From: Kineosporia babensis
Lineage (GTDB): Bacteria > Actinomycetota > Actinomycetes > Actinomycetales > Kineosporiaceae
Assembly (NCBI RefSeq): GCF_021129305.1
Contig: NZ_JAJOMB010000001.1
Span: 310,001-374,000, forward strand
Length of the DNA stretch: 64,000 nt
Direction: 5' to 3'
In this document: positions 27,180 to 36,689 of the stretch, piece by piece
Numbering within the stretch: position 1 is the stretch's first letter
How the letters are laid out: each line of letters starts with the position of its first letter
Translations under genes and position numbers: made by a program
The notes under the pieces: generated by a model
Told to the model about the DNA's origin: nothing
What the model saw: the letters and a program-made list of their open reading frames with translations, nothing else
Database searches by the model: none

Positions 27180-27704
27180 TCAGTCCTCGGCCAGGGCGCT
27201 GGAGAGCACCTTGAGGATGTCGTCCAGGTAGTCGTCCCAGTCCTTGGTCGCGCCCGGCTCGCCGCTGTCAGCAGCTTCATCGGCCTGGTCGGCTTCTGCG
27301 GCTTCATCGGCCTCGGGCAGGAACGCGGACAACAGCCAGCCGCCGAGCGCGAACCCGGTCACCGCGACGTCGCCCGGGCTCATCACGTCCAGAACGGCCT
27401 CTTCACCCAGGGCTGCGCTCATGTACGTCCGGGCCAGCTCAGCGCTGACCTCGGACCACTCTTCCTGAGTCTCGGCGAAGTCCTCGGCCAGGTCGCCGAT
27501 CTCCTCCTCGCCCGGCAGTTCGCCCTCGTGCAGGTCCTGCAGGATCACGGCGGCCACGTTGATGGCGAGCTGGAAGGCGGCGATGGTGAAGTCGTCACCC
27601 CGGTCCAGGATGGCCTCGATCGCGGCGTGGAACTGTTCCGGCTCCTCGTCGACGGACGCCGCGAAGGCATCCCGGACGGCGGGTTCTACGACGTCGATCT
27701 CCAC
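27180..27704 (-). CDS. Hypothetical acidic protein
   Basis: A 174-residue, very acidic, helical protein (VEIDVVEPAVRDAFAAS start; C-terminal EADEAAEADQADEAADSGE linker and KDWDDYLDDILKVLSSALAED end). Start GTG 27704 has GGAG 7 nt upstream; the open frame extends to 27803 but enters the hairpin region near the fasciclin gene. It precedes paralogue B by 40 bp on the same strand and may be its cotranscribed partner. No family is recognised. Confidence 0.65.
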   Translation of the reverse strand: MEIDVVEPAVRDAFAASVDEEPEQFHAAIEAILDRGDDFTIAAFQLAINVAAVILQDLHEGELPGEEEIGDLAEDFAETQEEWSEVSAELARTYMSAALGEEAVLDVMSPGDVAVTGFALGGWLLSAFLPEADEAAEADQADEAADSGEPGATKDWDDYLDDILKVLSSALAED

Positions 27705-27776
27705 GTGCGGTCTCCAGTGCCTCGAGGTTGTCCAGCGCAGCGGCAACCGTAGTACTGCCGACCGGGAACGCACAGC

Positions 27777-27808
27777 GGGAGGTGTGGAGCCGTGGCCCCA
27801 CACCTCCC
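27777..27808 (-). terminator. Terminator of the fasciclin gene
   Basis: Arms GGGAGGTGTGG (27777-27787) and CCACACCTCCC (27798-27808) form a perfect 11-bp stem with a 10-nt loop, starting 15 bp past the fasciclin stop. No U-tract is present. Confidence 0.75.
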
Positions 27809-27823
27809 GAGCTGGAAAGCGCC

Positions 27824-28498
27824 TTACTTGGCGTCGGCCGGCATCAGAACCTGGTCGATCAGGTAGACCGTGGCGTTGGCCGTCTTAACCCCGCCACAGA
27901 CCACGTTGGCGCCGTTGACCTTCAGGTCGTCGCCCGAGCCGGTGACGTCCACCGTGCCGCCCTCGACCGTGGTCTGCTCACCGGCCACCTGGTCCGGCGA
28001 AAGCTCACCGGCCACAACGTGGTACGTGAGAATCTGGGTGAGCAGCTTGTCGTCCTTCTTCAGGGTGTCGATGGTCTTGGCCGGCACCTCGGCGAAGGCG
28101 TCGTCGACCGGCGCGAAGACGGTGAACTCGCCGCCGTTCAGCGTGTCGACCAGGTTCACCTTCTTGTTCAGCTCACCGGAAACAGCCATCGTCAACGTCT
28201 TCAGCATGGGATTGTTGCTGGCCGCGGTGGCGACCGGGTCGGCAGACATGCCCTCGACCGAGCCGGCGCCGTCCGGGTTCGCCTCGGCGTAGGCGGCGCA
28301 GCCCGAGCCGACCAGGCCGGTCATCGCCCCGCCGGAGCTGTCCATCGACTCACCGGCGGTGGACGGGGTGGCGGCCATCGAGGTGTCCATCGGCTCGGAC
28401 GCGGTGTCGGACTCCGAGTCGCTGCCACAGGCGGCCAGGCCGATGGTGGTGCTCAGAGCAACGCCGGCCACAAGAATCCTGCGGATCGAGGTGTTCAT
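27824..28498 (-). CDS. Fasciclin-domain lipoprotein
   Basis: A 224-residue surface lipoprotein. The signal peptide ends in the lipobox LAAC ([25 protein letters not shown]). A Ser/Asp/Met-rich linker of about 50 residues follows, then one fasciclin (FAS1) domain with the conserved [18 protein letters not shown] and [15 protein letters not shown] blocks. FAS1 proteins mediate adhesion; MPT70/MPT83 of Mycobacterium are relatives. The upstream gene on the same strand encodes a sulfite-oxidase-family membrane protein, and similar pairs occur in actinobacteria, suggesting a shared envelope role. ATG 28498 precedes the signal peptide directly. Confidence 0.92.
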   Translation of the reverse strand: MNTSIRRILVAGVALSTTIGLAACGSDSESDTASEPMDTSMAATPSTAGESMDSSGGAMTGLVGSGCAAYAEANPDGAGSVEGMSADPVATAASNNPMLKTLTMAVSGELNKKVNLVDTLNGGEFTVFAPVDDAFAEVPAKTIDTLKKDDKLLTQILTYHVVAGELSPDQVAGEQTTVEGGTVDVTGSGDDLKVNGANVVCGGVKTANATVYLIDQVLMPADAK

Positions 28499-28590
28499 GA
28501 TGAACCTGCTTCCGTTGTGAGGGTGCTGCTTTCGGACCTTCGCCCGTGGTTCGGTACCGCCTTGGCGGCGGATTGGTCTGCGAGGAAGAT

Positions 28591-30120
28591 TTATTCGACG
28601 GTCACCAGAACGGACTGCCAGCCGGAGGATCCGTTCGGGAAGGGCTCGGCCCGGTCCTCGGTCTGGATCTCGCCCGAACTGTCGGCGGCCCGCACCTGCA
28701 GGGTGTGTGAGCCCGAGGGGGCGTCCCATTCCCACACCCACTGCCGCCAGAGGTCGTCGTTCACCTCGGCCGACAGTCTGGCCTCCTGCCAGGCGCCGCC
28801 GTCGACGCGCACCTGTACCTGTGAAATACCGCGATGCTGAGCCCAGGCCACACCGGCCACGGCAATCCTTCCGGCCTTCACCCGGGACAGCGGGCGCGGC
28901 GTGTCGATGCGGGAACTGGTCTTGATCGGGGCCTGCTGATCCCAGCCGCGGCGCACCCAGTACGGGTCGAATGCGTCGAAACGTGAGAGCTCAAGATCGA
29001 CAAGCCATTTGGTCGCACTAACGTAGCCGTAGAGACCGGCGACGACCATTCGGCAGGGGAATCCGTGCTCCGGCAGCAGCGGTTCACCGTTCATCGCGAT
29101 CGCCAGCAGGGCCGAACGGCCGTCCAGAACCGCCGAAACGGGGGTGCCGATCGTCATCCCATCGACCGAGGTACCCACCAGCTGATCGGATTTCGCGTCC
29201 ACCCCCACCTCTCTTAGCAGGGGCGCCAGCTCGACACCCAGCCAACGCGCCGTTCCGACCAGTCCGCCGCCGACCTCGTTGGACACGCAGGTCATGGTGA
29301 TGTCGTGTTCAACGATCGGCCGGGCCAGCAGATCGTCGAAGGAGAGGGTCAGCTCCTCGCCGACCATCCCGTGGATCCGCAACTTCCATTCGTCCGTGGT
29401 CAGTTTCGGCACCGACAAGGCCGTGTCGACCCGGTAGAAGTCCGCCGGCTTGGTGTAGAAGCTGCTCACACCGGGCACATTCAGCTCAGCGCCCTCAGGA
29501 AGTGAAGCCGCGGGCAGGGCCGGCCTGGGCAACCGTAGAGCTCTTCGGGACGCGGCCACGTCGGTCCGCAGGTTCTGGATCTGCCGCCCCGCAACCCCGG
29601 TGGCCATCGCCGCCAAAGCCAGCAACGACGTCCCCAATACCGCCCTTCGACCGGCCGAATGCCCGACCGCGGTCAGCGAGAGCAACCAGGCCAGCCCCAG
29701 CACCGCCACCACCGCGGCGACCAAAGAGGGCACCACATCGATCGGTTCGAACTGGGGACGAGTGGCCGCCGCGAGCGCGGCGATCAGGCCCAAGCAGGCG
29801 GCACCGGTGAGACCGATGCGCCGCCAGCGAGTGGCGATGACACCGATGACTGCCGCAAGTAGCGCCACCGTGACGAAAATGCCACTGAGAAGAACAATCT
29901 TGTCCTTCTCACCGAACTGCTCAATGGCAAATTCCTTGAGCCACCGGGGTGTACGGTCGATCGCGGCTCCGCCGACCACGATGGCGGGAGCCACCGAACG
30001 GCCGATCGCCCCGGCCGCCAGTTCGGCCACACCTAAAGCCAGTGCTGCGGTAACCAAACCGGACAGAGCGCCCCGAACCGGCCTCAGTTCGGCCTTTTCC
30101 TGATCGGACTGCTTGGTCAT
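28591..30120 (-). CDS. Membrane-anchored sulfite oxidase-family molybdopterin oxidoreductase
   Basis: A 509-residue protein. About four or five TM helices fill the first 180 residues. An extracytoplasmic molybdopterin domain follows (about 230-390), with [21 protein letters not shown] and [23 protein letters not shown], where C278 is the Mo ligand. A dimerisation Ig-like domain ends the chain ([26 protein letters not shown]). This is the YedY/SorA fold, and it needs Mo-cofactor. The substrate may be sulfite or an oxidised envelope residue. The Shine-Dalgarno AAGGAG (30131-30136) is partly inside a perfect hairpin, so translation may be gated. It precedes the fasciclin gene on the same strand with a 92-bp gap. 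Confidence 0.9.
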   Translation of the reverse strand: MTKQSDQEKAELRPVRGALSGLVTAALALGVAELAAGAIGRSVAPAIVVGGAAIDRTPRWLKEFAIEQFGEKDKIVLLSGIFVTVALLAAVIGVIATRWRRIGLTGAACLGLIAALAAATRPQFEPIDVVPSLVAAVVAVLGLAWLLSLTAVGHSAGRRAVLGTSLLALAAMATGVAGRQIQNLRTDVAASRRALRLPRPALPAASLPEGAELNVPGVSSFYTKPADFYRVDTALSVPKLTTDEWKLRIHGMVGEELTLSFDDLLARPIVEHDITMTCVSNEVGGGLVGTARWLGVELAPLLREVGVDAKSDQLVGTSVDGMTIGTPVSAVLDGRSALLAIAMNGEPLLPEHGFPCRMVVAGLYGYVSATKWLVDLELSRFDAFDPYWVRRGWDQQAPIKTSSRIDTPRPLSRVKAGRIAVAGVAWAQHRGISQVQVRVDGGAWQEARLSAEVNDDLWRQWVWEWDAPSGSHTLQVRAADSSGEIQTEDRAEPFPNGSSGWQSVLVTVE

Positions 30121-30123
30121 GGC

Positions 30124-30152
30124 GAACCAGCTCCTTGAATCAGAGCTGGTTC
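30124..30152 (-). promoter_or_regulatory. Hairpin covering the ribosome binding site of the molybdo-enzyme gene
   Basis: Arms GAACCAGCTC (30124-30133) and GAGCTGGTTC (30143-30152) are exact inverses with a 9-nt loop. In the minus-strand mRNA the AAGGAG ribosome binding site lies across the loop and second arm, 10 nt before the ATG. Folding would hide it. It could also be a terminator for the upstream two-component operon. Confidence 0.55.
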
Positions 30153-30163
30153 GGTGCCGGCCG

Positions 30164-30210
30164 CCTCAGGGTTTGGTCCGGCTTCGGCCTCAGGGTTTGT
30201 CCGGCTTCGG
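30164..30210. repeat. Two-copy tandem repeat, about 24 bp
   Basis: CCTCAGGGTTTGGTCCGGCT with TCGG (30164-30187) is repeated at once at 30188-30210 with one G missing. It lies between the response-regulator stop and the hairpin at 30124-30152, in noncoding DNA. Confidence 0.7.
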
Positions 30211-30220
30211 CTCTACCGGA

Positions 30221-30856
30221 TCAGGCCAGGCCGGCCGACACCGCCCGGCGCACAGCATCGGCGCGGTCGCGGATACCAGCCTTGGCGAAAAGGTTGTTGA
30301 TGTGGGTCTTCACCGTAGCCTCGCTGATGAACAACTGCCCGGCGATCGCCCGGTTGGACAGGCCCTGACCGATCAGGGTGAACACCTCACGCTCGCGCGG
30401 GGTCAGATCGGCCGGGATCTCAGCCCCGGACGGCGCAGCGCTCCGGGCCGAGGCGAGCAGCCGGGCCTGCACGGCCCGGTCGAGGACGGCCTGCCCGGCC
30501 GCAGCGGCGCGAATCGCCCGGGCGATGTCCTGACGGCCGGAGTCCTTGGTCAGGTAGCCACACGCTCCGGCGCTCAGCGCGGCCATGATCGATTCGTCGT
30601 CGGCGAAGGTGGTCAGCACGACCACGGCGACATCCGGGAATTCTTCGGTGATCCGCCGGGTGGCCTCGATCCCGTCCATCACCGGCATCCGCAGATCCAT
30701 CAGCACCACATCGGCCGGGCCGGCCGCCAGCGCGGCCAGCACCTGGGCGCCGTCGCCGACCGCGGCCGTGACCTCGATGTCGTCCAGCAGGTCGAGCACC
30801 GTGGCCAGGGGCTCACGCACGGCCGCCTGGTCGTCGGCCACCACCACCCGGATCAC
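30221..30856 (-). CDS. NarL/LuxR-family response regulator
   Basis: A 211-residue two-component regulator. The receiver domain starts VIRVVVADDQAAVREPL and has the phospho-acceptor Asp in VVLMDLRMPVMDG and the Lys in YLTKDSG. The C-terminal LuxR-type HTH is LTPREREVFTLIGQGLSNRAIA ... SEATVKTHINNLFAKAGI. GTG 30856 overlaps the kinase stop (GTGA), so translation is coupled; ATG 30883 would add nine residues. It is paired with the kinase upstream; targets are unknown. Confidence 0.92.
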   Translation of the reverse strand: MIRVVVADDQAAVREPLATVLDLLDDIEVTAAVGDGAQVLAALAAGPADVVLMDLRMPVMDGIEATRRITEEFPDVAVVVLTTFADDESIMAALSAGACGYLTKDSGRQDIARAIRAAAAGQAVLDRAVQARLLASARSAAPSGAEIPADLTPREREVFTLIGQGLSNRAIAGQLFISEATVKTHINNLFAKAGIRDRADAVRRAVSAGLA

Positions 30857-31944
30857 GCCGGAATCACCGCAGTCACTCGCCACCCACCCATATACGTTCC
30901 TTCCACCACGGGACCGGCCTCGATCGTCCCCCCGAGCAGGGCCACCCGTTCGCGCATCCCGATCAGGCCCATCCCGCTTCCCGGACTGACCGACACCGGT
31001 GCGTCCACCCGTCCATTGCTGATCCGCAACACCACACCTTCGGCCCGGTGCTCCAACTCGACCTGCACCGTTGCCCCGGGGGCGTGCCGCCCGGCATTGG
31101 TCAAGGCTTCCTGAGCGATGCGGAGCAGGTTCTGTACTACTTGGGCCGGTAGCTCGCCGGCGGTCCCGGTGACCGTCAGCGCGTCTCTATGCCCGGACGA
31201 TTCGAGCATGGACGTAAGGCTCTCAACCAGGGGTAGAGCGTCTTCCCGGAGGGCGTGCACGGTCCACTGAGCCTGCTGCAGGCTCTCCTTGACCAGGCCC
31301 TGCGCAGTTGCAGTGGCCTGGCGAATACGGTCAAGGTCGCCGGTGTCAAGGAGAGCGTCGGCCAGTTCCAGTTGCATGTTGATGCCGGCCAGAGAATGCG
31401 CCAGCACGTCGTGGACGTCTCGGGCGATCCGGGCCCGCTCGGCCAGCACCGCCGTCTGTGCCTCCGCCTGTGCCGCCCGCTCAACCGCCTGGGCTTCGCG
31501 TCGGGCGGCTTCGGCTTCCCGGTGGGCGGCATCGAGGATGGCCTGGGTGGCTTCCCGTGAACTGCGCCGGGACATTCCGATCAGTACCGGCAGCCCCAGC
31601 GTCAGGCCGAATTCCCAGGGCAACGTTCCGACGGCCAGAGCCCCGAGCAGCGAGGCCGTGCTCGCCACCGCCACGGCTCGCCGGGTTTCCAGCCGGGCCC
31701 CCGCGCTGCCGGCCAGGAAGTAGGTGAACAGGTAGGCCGTGCCCTGATCGCTGACTGCGATCAGCCCGACCGAGCTGAGCACGCCGGCCATCAGCCAGGC
31801 GAAGGTCACCGTCGGTCCGAGGGAGAGGTGGCGCCCGGCCAGGAACAGACAGCTCAGCGCGAGCAGTACCGCGGTCCCGGGCTCGATCGGGCGGACCGTG
31901 GCGATCCCGGCAATGCAGACACCGACCGTGGCCAGCCACTGCAT
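30853..31944 (-). CDS. NarL-type sensor histidine kinase (HisKA_3)
   Basis: A kinase of about 363 residues. Four to five TM helices at the N-terminus (MQWLATVGVCIAGIATV, AVLLALSCLFLAG, TFAWLMAGVLSSVGLIAV and others) sense the envelope or membrane. A coiled coil of Arg/Glu/Ala follows, then DHp ERARIARDVHDVLAHSLAGI with the phosphorylated His, then the HATPase domain LLRIAQEALTNAGRHAPG and GSGMGLIGMRERVALLGG. ATG 31944 has GGAG 7 nt upstream; GTG 31965 is an alternative. It is coupled to the response regulator by a 4-bp overlap. Confidence 0.9.
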   Translation of the reverse strand: MQWLATVGVCIAGIATVRPIEPGTAVLLALSCLFLAGRHLSLGPTVTFAWLMAGVLSSVGLIAVSDQGTAYLFTYFLAGSAGARLETRRAVAVASTASLLGALAVGTLPWEFGLTLGLPVLIGMSRRSSREATQAILDAAHREAEAARREAQAVERAAQAEAQTAVLAERARIARDVHDVLAHSLAGINMQLELADALLDTGDLDRIRQATATAQGLVKESLQQAQWTVHALREDALPLVESLTSMLESSGHRDALTVTGTAGELPAQVVQNLLRIAQEALTNAGRHAPGATVQVELEHRAEGVVLRISNGRVDAPVSVSPGSGMGLIGMRERVALLGGTIEAGPVVEGTYMGGWRVTAVIPA

Positions 31945-31987
31945 GCTTTGGCTCCGGCTGAACACGCCGCGACGATAACCCACGGTT

Positions 31988-32494
31988 TCAGGCCATCTGG
32001 AGGGCGGCCGGGGCAAGCATCCGGCTGCGCAGGTAGATCGTGCCCAGCCGGGTGACCACCTCGGTCAGCGCCATCAGGACGAACGCCGCCACCCAGGCCT
32101 GCGAACCGGTGATCGAGTGCTCGATGCTGAAGCGGGTGATCGCCTCGGCGCCGCCGTGCTCGGCCCACAGCTGGAACACCATCCGCGAGCCCATCCCCAG
32201 CACCCACAGCACGGCCGCCACCGCACCGGCCTTGACCAGCACGTCTTCACCCACCGCCCGCACCCGGGTGTAGAAGCCGCCGGCGATTCCCAGGACGGCG
32301 CCCACGGTGACCAGCGCCGCGATCAGGACCAGGTCGTTGCCGCCGGTGGGGATCGAGTCCAGGTAGCTGTGCGCCACCACGGCCACGATGACCAGCGGGA
32401 GGACGAAGGTTCGCGGGGTCAGGCGGCCCTCGCGCAGCTGCCGCAGTACCAGGAGCAGGAGGACGATGTCGGTGATCCACTCGGTCGTTGTCAT
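31988..32494 (-). CDS. Hypothetical integral membrane protein
   Basis: A 168-residue protein with about four TM helices (WITDIVLLLLVLRQL, TFVLPLVIVAVVAHSYL, LVLIAALVTVGAVLGIAGG, AWVAAFVLMALTEVVTRLG). It ends 43 bp before the kinase start on the same strand and is probably the first gene of that operon, so it may aid sensing. The family is not recognised with certainty; it recalls DUF1453/CcdC-like proteins. Confidence 0.75.
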   Translation of the reverse strand: MTTTEWITDIVLLLLVLRQLREGRLTPRTFVLPLVIVAVVAHSYLDSIPTGGNDLVLIAALVTVGAVLGIAGGFYTRVRAVGEDVLVKAGAVAAVLWVLGMGSRMVFQLWAEHGGAEAITRFSIEHSITGSQAWVAAFVLMALTEVVTRLGTIYLRSRMLAPAALQMA

Positions 32495-32623
32495 GCCTCA
32501 AGACTGCTGTGACCTGCGTGAATGTACCTGCACCCAGGGGTGGAGATCCGGGTGGAGATGAGTTCTGCCCGGCGCCGTCGTCTATCTGGTCAACGGGCTT
32601 CACCACGACCGGGGAGAGCAACC

Positions 32624-33289
32624 ATGGGCAAGCTGATCGTCACCGAGTTCATGACGTTGGACGGGGTCGGGCAGGGACCGGGCGGGCCGGAGGAGGACGA
32701 GGAAGGCCGTTTCATCCACGGCGGCTGGCAGGCCCCCACGCTCAGCGCCGAGACCGGCGCCGCCATCTTCGAGCAGGCCCGAAGCATGGACGCTCTGCTG
32801 CTGGGCCGCCGTACGTACGACATCTTCGCTGATTACTGGCCGAAAGCGCCCGCCGAGATCCCGTTCACTGCGCTGATCAACGGTGTGCCCCGATACGTTG
32901 CCAGTAGCACGCTGAGCGGGCCGCTGTCGTGGGCGGGGGCCAGCGTGCTGCCGGGCGATCTGGCCACCGCAGTGTCCGAACTGAAGCAGCGGCACGAGAA
33001 CATCCACGTGATCGGCAGTCTCAACCTGCTGCAGTCGCTGCTGCAGCTCGGCCTGGTCGATCAGCTACGCCTGTGGCAGCACCCGGTACTGCTCGGCTCG
33101 GGCAAGAAGGTGTTCGGCGCGGGCACGGCACCCGCGGCGCTGCGTCTGAGCCATGCGGTCAGCTACGAGAGCGGCGTTGTGCAGTTCACTTACGACGCCC
33201 TGGGGGTGCCGCCCAAGTACGGCGACATGGCCAAGGGCGAGGAGGAGAACCGGCGAATGATGGAGTCGCGCCGGCTCATCGGAGAGTAG
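32624..33289 (+). CDS. Dihydrofolate reductase/RibD C-terminal-like reductase
   Basis: A 221-residue protein of the RibD C-terminal/DfrA-like family. MGKLIVTEFMTLDGVGQGPGGPEED at the start carries the TLDG motif, and GRRTYDIFADYWP and VIGSLNLLQSLLQLGLVDQLRLWQHPVLLGSGKKVF complete the NADPH-binding fold. The name is by fold; many members are of unknown substrate. GGGGAGAG lies 8 nt before ATG 32624. It is convergent with the lipid kinase gene, overlapping by 14 bp. Confidence 0.88.
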   Translation: MGKLIVTEFMTLDGVGQGPGGPEEDEEGRFIHGGWQAPTLSAETGAAIFEQARSMDALLLGRRTYDIFADYWPKAPAEIPFTALINGVPRYVASSTLSGPLSWAGASVLPGDLATAVSELKQRHENIHVIGSLNLLQSLLQLGLVDQLRLWQHPVLLGSGKKVFGAGTAPAALRLSHAVSYESGVVQFTYDALGVPPKYGDMAKGEEENRRMMESRRLIGE

Positions 33290-34142
33290 GCAGCGCGGCC
33301 GGGACGATCTCCACCTGCACCAGATCGCCCGCTTCCACGTCCTGCACCTCACCGTCGATCTGGATCGGCGCGGCTTTCAGTGCCCGGAAACGGAATTCGG
33401 TGGTGGCCGGCTGCTCACCCAGACCCGTGGTGGCGGCGCGGGCAGCCTTGGTCAGCACCCGCCAGCGGGGCTCGTGCGCGGTCAGCGTCACCTCGAACAC
33501 GCCGTCCTCCGGATTGCCGTTGGTGCTGAGCTTGAGCACCTTGGCCATCTGCGGGATGTTCGAGAACACCAGGCTGTCGATCGGGATGCGGCGGCCGTCC
33601 TCCAGCTCGATCCGCAGCGGCCGGAAGCGGCCGAAAGAGCGGATCACGGTGAAGAGTTCACGGATCGAGCCCTTGCTGCCCTTCTCCAGCTCGACCGCGA
33701 CCACCGGGGTCAGGCCGATGCCGATGTACGAGTGCGCGTAACGGCTTTCACCCTGGACCGTCAGCTTGAGCAGGTCCAGCGGCCGCACCTCGTCGGCTTC
33801 GATCGCCTCGGGCAGCGGGCGCGGGGCGGTGACCCGGTGGTGGTCGTTCGCGTTACCGGCGGCCACCACGGTGGCCACCGCCTCGGGGTTGCCGGCCTGC
33901 ATGATCCCGTTGACCACTTCGTTGTAGCCGCCGTCCCCGCTCACACCGACAATCAACGGACGCGGCCCGGCCGCGGCTTCGGCGGCCAGCAGCGTTGCGT
34001 GCCCGGCGTACTCCGTGGGCTGGAGCTCGACCGGGAGTTCGGGGTATTTCTCGGCCAGCGCCTGCTGCAACTCCTGCGCCGTGCCCTTGGCGTCGCGCGT
34101 GCTGTTGGGGTTGAAGATCAGGACGACCCGCTCGAAGCGCAT
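33276..34142 (-). CDS. Diacylglycerol kinase-family lipid kinase
   Basis: A 288-residue DAGK_cat protein. VVLIFNPNSTRDAKG at the start gives the NPxS motif, GVSGDGGYNEVVNGIM is the GGDGT-type ATP loop (here SGDGG), and DLLKLTVQGESRYAHSYIGIGLTP starts the C-terminal beta-sandwich with its Asp. Cytoplasmic; it would phosphorylate diacylglycerol, sphingoid base or a mannosylated lipid. ATG 34142 begins at the first strand. The substitution of the second Gly and the Thr in GGDGT is worth noting, but the Asp is kept. Confidence 0.85.
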   Translation of the reverse strand: MRFERVVLIFNPNSTRDAKGTAQELQQALAEKYPELPVELQPTEYAGHATLLAAEAAAGPRPLIVGVSGDGGYNEVVNGIMQAGNPEAVATVVAAGNANDHHRVTAPRPLPEAIEADEVRPLDLLKLTVQGESRYAHSYIGIGLTPVVAVELEKGSKGSIRELFTVIRSFGRFRPLRIELEDGRRIPIDSLVFSNIPQMAKVLKLSTNGNPEDGVFEVTLTAHEPRWRVLTKAARAATTGLGEQPATTEFRFRALKAAPIQIDGEVQDVEAGDLVQVEIVPAALPTLR

Positions 34143-34207
34143 GGAGTGATCATCACGGCTGAGCGGCGCCCGGGCACGTCGGGAGGGGCTCAGGTCTGGT
34201 ATCGATA

Positions 34208-35503
34208 TCAACTTGTCTTGATCCGCACGGTCCGGGCCCAGGCCGGAGGGGGCTTCGGAAACCAGTTGCCGAATTCGTCCAGTTCCGGTTCCGGCCCCAG
34301 CAGACCGATGACGGTGGGCACCCGAGGCGCGGACACCGGCCAGCCGGTGTGCCCGTCGGTCAGCACCACCAGCACGTCTGGAGCCGGCTGAGCGCTCAGG
34401 GCCCGGGCCATCCCCCGAGTCAGATTCGTGCCTCCCCCGCCGGCCAGGCGGATCTCCCGGGCCGAGGCAACCCGCTGCACGGTCTGCACGGCGCTGTCGC
34501 AACTGTAGACGGTCACCTTTCGCCCGCCCGCAGCCTGGATCACCCCAGCGGTCTCGGCCAGGGCCGCACCCAGTTCGTCGTCGCTGACCGAACCCGACGT
34601 GTCGATCACCACCGCCACCTCCGGGCTGGGCTTGGTCAGTGTCGGCAACACCACCCGGTAGTGCAGAGCGGCAGATCGGCGGCTGGGTCTGCGGAAGGAG
34701 TGGTCACCCACTCCACCGCTGGAGCTCAGCCCAGCCCGGACCGCCGCGGTGAGCAGGCGTTCCCAGTTCTGCGTCGGTTTGCCCACGTCTTGTGCCCAAC
34801 GGGTCCAGCTCCCGCTGACCCAGCCCTGAGAGCGCTTGATCCGTTCCGCCGTGCGTATCCGAATCACCTCGGCCTGTGCCGGAGTCAGCGGCCGGCCGCC
34901 ATCCGGACCGAGGTCCCAGGGCACATCCCCTCCATGCGCCCCGGAACCGCAGTTCACCCACGCCCGGCGCCCCGCGACCGCCGTCGCGGACATACCCCGC
35001 AGGTAAGATTCAAACGGACGCCCCACTCGCAACCGAAAATCCCGCGGCTGGAGAGCGCCGTCCGGCAGGCGGATTCCATCACGAAAACTCGCCTCGTCGT
35101 CGTTGATCTCGCAGTCCATCGCTGTGTTCATCCGCAGGTTCTCGAGGTCTGGCCGCTCTGGATCGAGCCAGGAACCGCCGGCCGTCCGCCGGGCGTAGAT
35201 CACCGCCGGATCCGTCGACCCCTGCCCGGCCAGCGACCGCTCCCACAATTGCTGGGCCCGGTCGTGATGGCCCCGGAGCAGATGCCCCACCTCGTGCAGC
35301 CAGGTCCCGGCCAGTTCGTTCACGCTGTACATCTGGACGAACGCGGGCGAGACGTAGCAACGCCAGTAGCGATCCACGGCCATGGTGGGTACCTGACGAC
35401 TGGGGACGATGGTCATCGCCCAGAGGGCACCCGCTAGATAAGGGTGCACCTGGGCCACGAGAAGCCTTGCCGCCAGAAGCTTTCGCTCGTCCAGCTCGAT
35501 CAT
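34208..35503 (-). CDS. DUF2201-type putative metallopeptidase with VWA-like domain
   Basis: A 431-residue protein. The N-terminal half carries LHEVGHLLRGHH (HExxH at 70-74), the zinc site of DUF2201 putative metallopeptidases. The C-terminal half is a VWA-like domain with the MIDAS motif VVIDTSGSVSDDELG (around residue 310) and DVLVVLTDGHTGWP. Its ATG overlaps the MoxR-type ATPase stop (ATGA). MoxR/VWA pairs act as chaperones that remodel protein or metal centres; here the VWA partner also has a peptidase-like site. It is last of the three-gene operon. Confidence 0.87.
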   Translation of the reverse strand: MIELDERKLLAARLLVAQVHPYLAGALWAMTIVPSRQVPTMAVDRYWRCYVSPAFVQMYSVNELAGTWLHEVGHLLRGHHDRAQQLWERSLAGQGSTDPAVIYARRTAGGSWLDPERPDLENLRMNTAMDCEINDDEASFRDGIRLPDGALQPRDFRLRVGRPFESYLRGMSATAVAGRRAWVNCGSGAHGGDVPWDLGPDGGRPLTPAQAEVIRIRTAERIKRSQGWVSGSWTRWAQDVGKPTQNWERLLTAAVRAGLSSSGGVGDHSFRRPSRRSAALHYRVVLPTLTKPSPEVAVVIDTSGSVSDDELGAALAETAGVIQAAGGRKVTVYSCDSAVQTVQRVASAREIRLAGGGGTNLTRGMARALSAQPAPDVLVVLTDGHTGWPVSAPRVPTVIGLLGPEPELDEFGNWFPKPPPAWARTVRIKTS

Positions 35504-36684
35504 GCGGCCGCTTCCTTGACGCAACTCAGCAACCCTGGCAGATCGGCCAGGCCCTTCATCGCGTTCAGCTCCACCGGAGCCGGCCAGTCGCGTTCGCGCA
35601 GCGCGGCCAGGTGCACGGCGGCGCCGGCGACCAGGTCGACCGGCCCCGCTTCGGCGATCCGGTTCAGCACCTGCCAGGCGGACAGCCATCTTTCCGGCGT
35701 CTTGCGGACCTCGACCACTTCGACCACGGCCTGCAGCAGCGCCTGGACCTGGTCACCGCGTTCTGGGATCTCGAACAGATCCGGCTGCAGCAGAACCTCT
35801 TCCGGGTCGGGCAGATCCTCCCGCTCGAGGTAGGCCAGTAGTTCCAGCGCCGCGCCGTCACCGACCGCGCCGCGCAGAGCCACCGCCAGCGCCTCATGGT
35901 CGGTGTCGCTGGCGTACGCGAAGGCCAGCAGGCGCAACGCCATCTCCCAGGTCCGCGGCGAAGGCCAGGCACTGCCCTTGCCCACGTCGTCCTTGGGCAG
36001 GCGGTGGGTGTAGTCCGGGCGCACGGTCAGGAATCCGGTGACCGCCCGGCGCGCCCGGTTCACCGCCTGCGGAAAGGCATCCGGGTTCAGCTCGGGCGGC
36101 CGAACGTGCGGCCAGCACCCGTTCAGGCCCCTCGTCACCACCTTCGGATCGTGCCGCCAGGGCAGGTGCACGAACCGGTTGGCCAGGGGCGCGGCCAGCG
36201 ACCAGCCGTTGGCCGCGCTCTCCGGCGGGTTGGCGGCAGCCACCACCCGGACGCTGCTCGGCAACGGCAGGCTGCCCACCCTGCGCTCCAGCACCACCCT
36301 CAGCAGGGCCGCCTGCACGGCGGGCGTCGCCGAGGAGAGTTCGTCGAGGAAGAGCAGGCCTTCTCGGCTGTGCTTGAGCCGGATGGCCCAGTCCGGCGGG
36401 GCCATCGGTACGCCGTTGTTGGCCGGGTCGGCGCCGGGGATCGGCAGACCGTTGAAGTCGGTCGGGTCGTGCACGCTGGCGACCACGGTCTCCAGGCTCA
36501 GATCGAGATCCTGGGCCAGGCGTTCCAGAGTGGCGGTCTTGCCGATTCCCGGGGCGCCCCAGAGCAGAACCGGAAGGTCGGCCTGCACGGCCAGCGCCAG
36601 GGCACTGAGGTACGGGTCGCGACCGGGTTCGGTGGTGGCGTCCTGGGTCAGGCGGATGAGCTGGGCTGCGATCTGCTGAGTCAT
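35500..36684 (-). CDS. MoxR-type AAA+ ATPase
   Basis: A 394-residue AAA+ protein. LLWGAPGIGKTATLERLA (Walker A, 43-50), EGLLFLDELSSATPAVQAALLRVV (Walker B and sensor region) and VRVVAAANPPESAANGW (sensor 1) mark the MoxR group. It should form a ring that works with the VWA protein encoded next. ATG 36684 is likely; GTG 36693 or ATG 36696 would overlap the upstream stop and add three or four residues. It is the middle gene of the operon. Confidence 0.9.
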   Translation of the reverse strand: MTQQIAAQLIRLTQDATTEPGRDPYLSALALAVQADLPVLLWGAPGIGKTATLERLAQDLDLSLETVVASVHDPTDFNGLPIPGADPANNGVPMAPPDWAIRLKHSREGLLFLDELSSATPAVQAALLRVVLERRVGSLPLPSSVRVVAAANPPESAANGWSLAAPLANRFVHLPWRHDPKVVTRGLNGCWPHVRPPELNPDAFPQAVNRARRAVTGFLTVRPDYTHRLPKDDVGKGSAWPSPRTWEMALRLLAFAYASDTDHEALAVALRGAVGDGAALELLAYLEREDLPDPEEVLLQPDLFEIPERGDQVQALLQAVVEVVEVRKTPERWLSAWQVLNRIAEAGPVDLVAGAAVHLAALRERDWPAPVELNAMKGLADLPGLLSCVKEAAA

Positions 36685-36689
36685 ATGGG

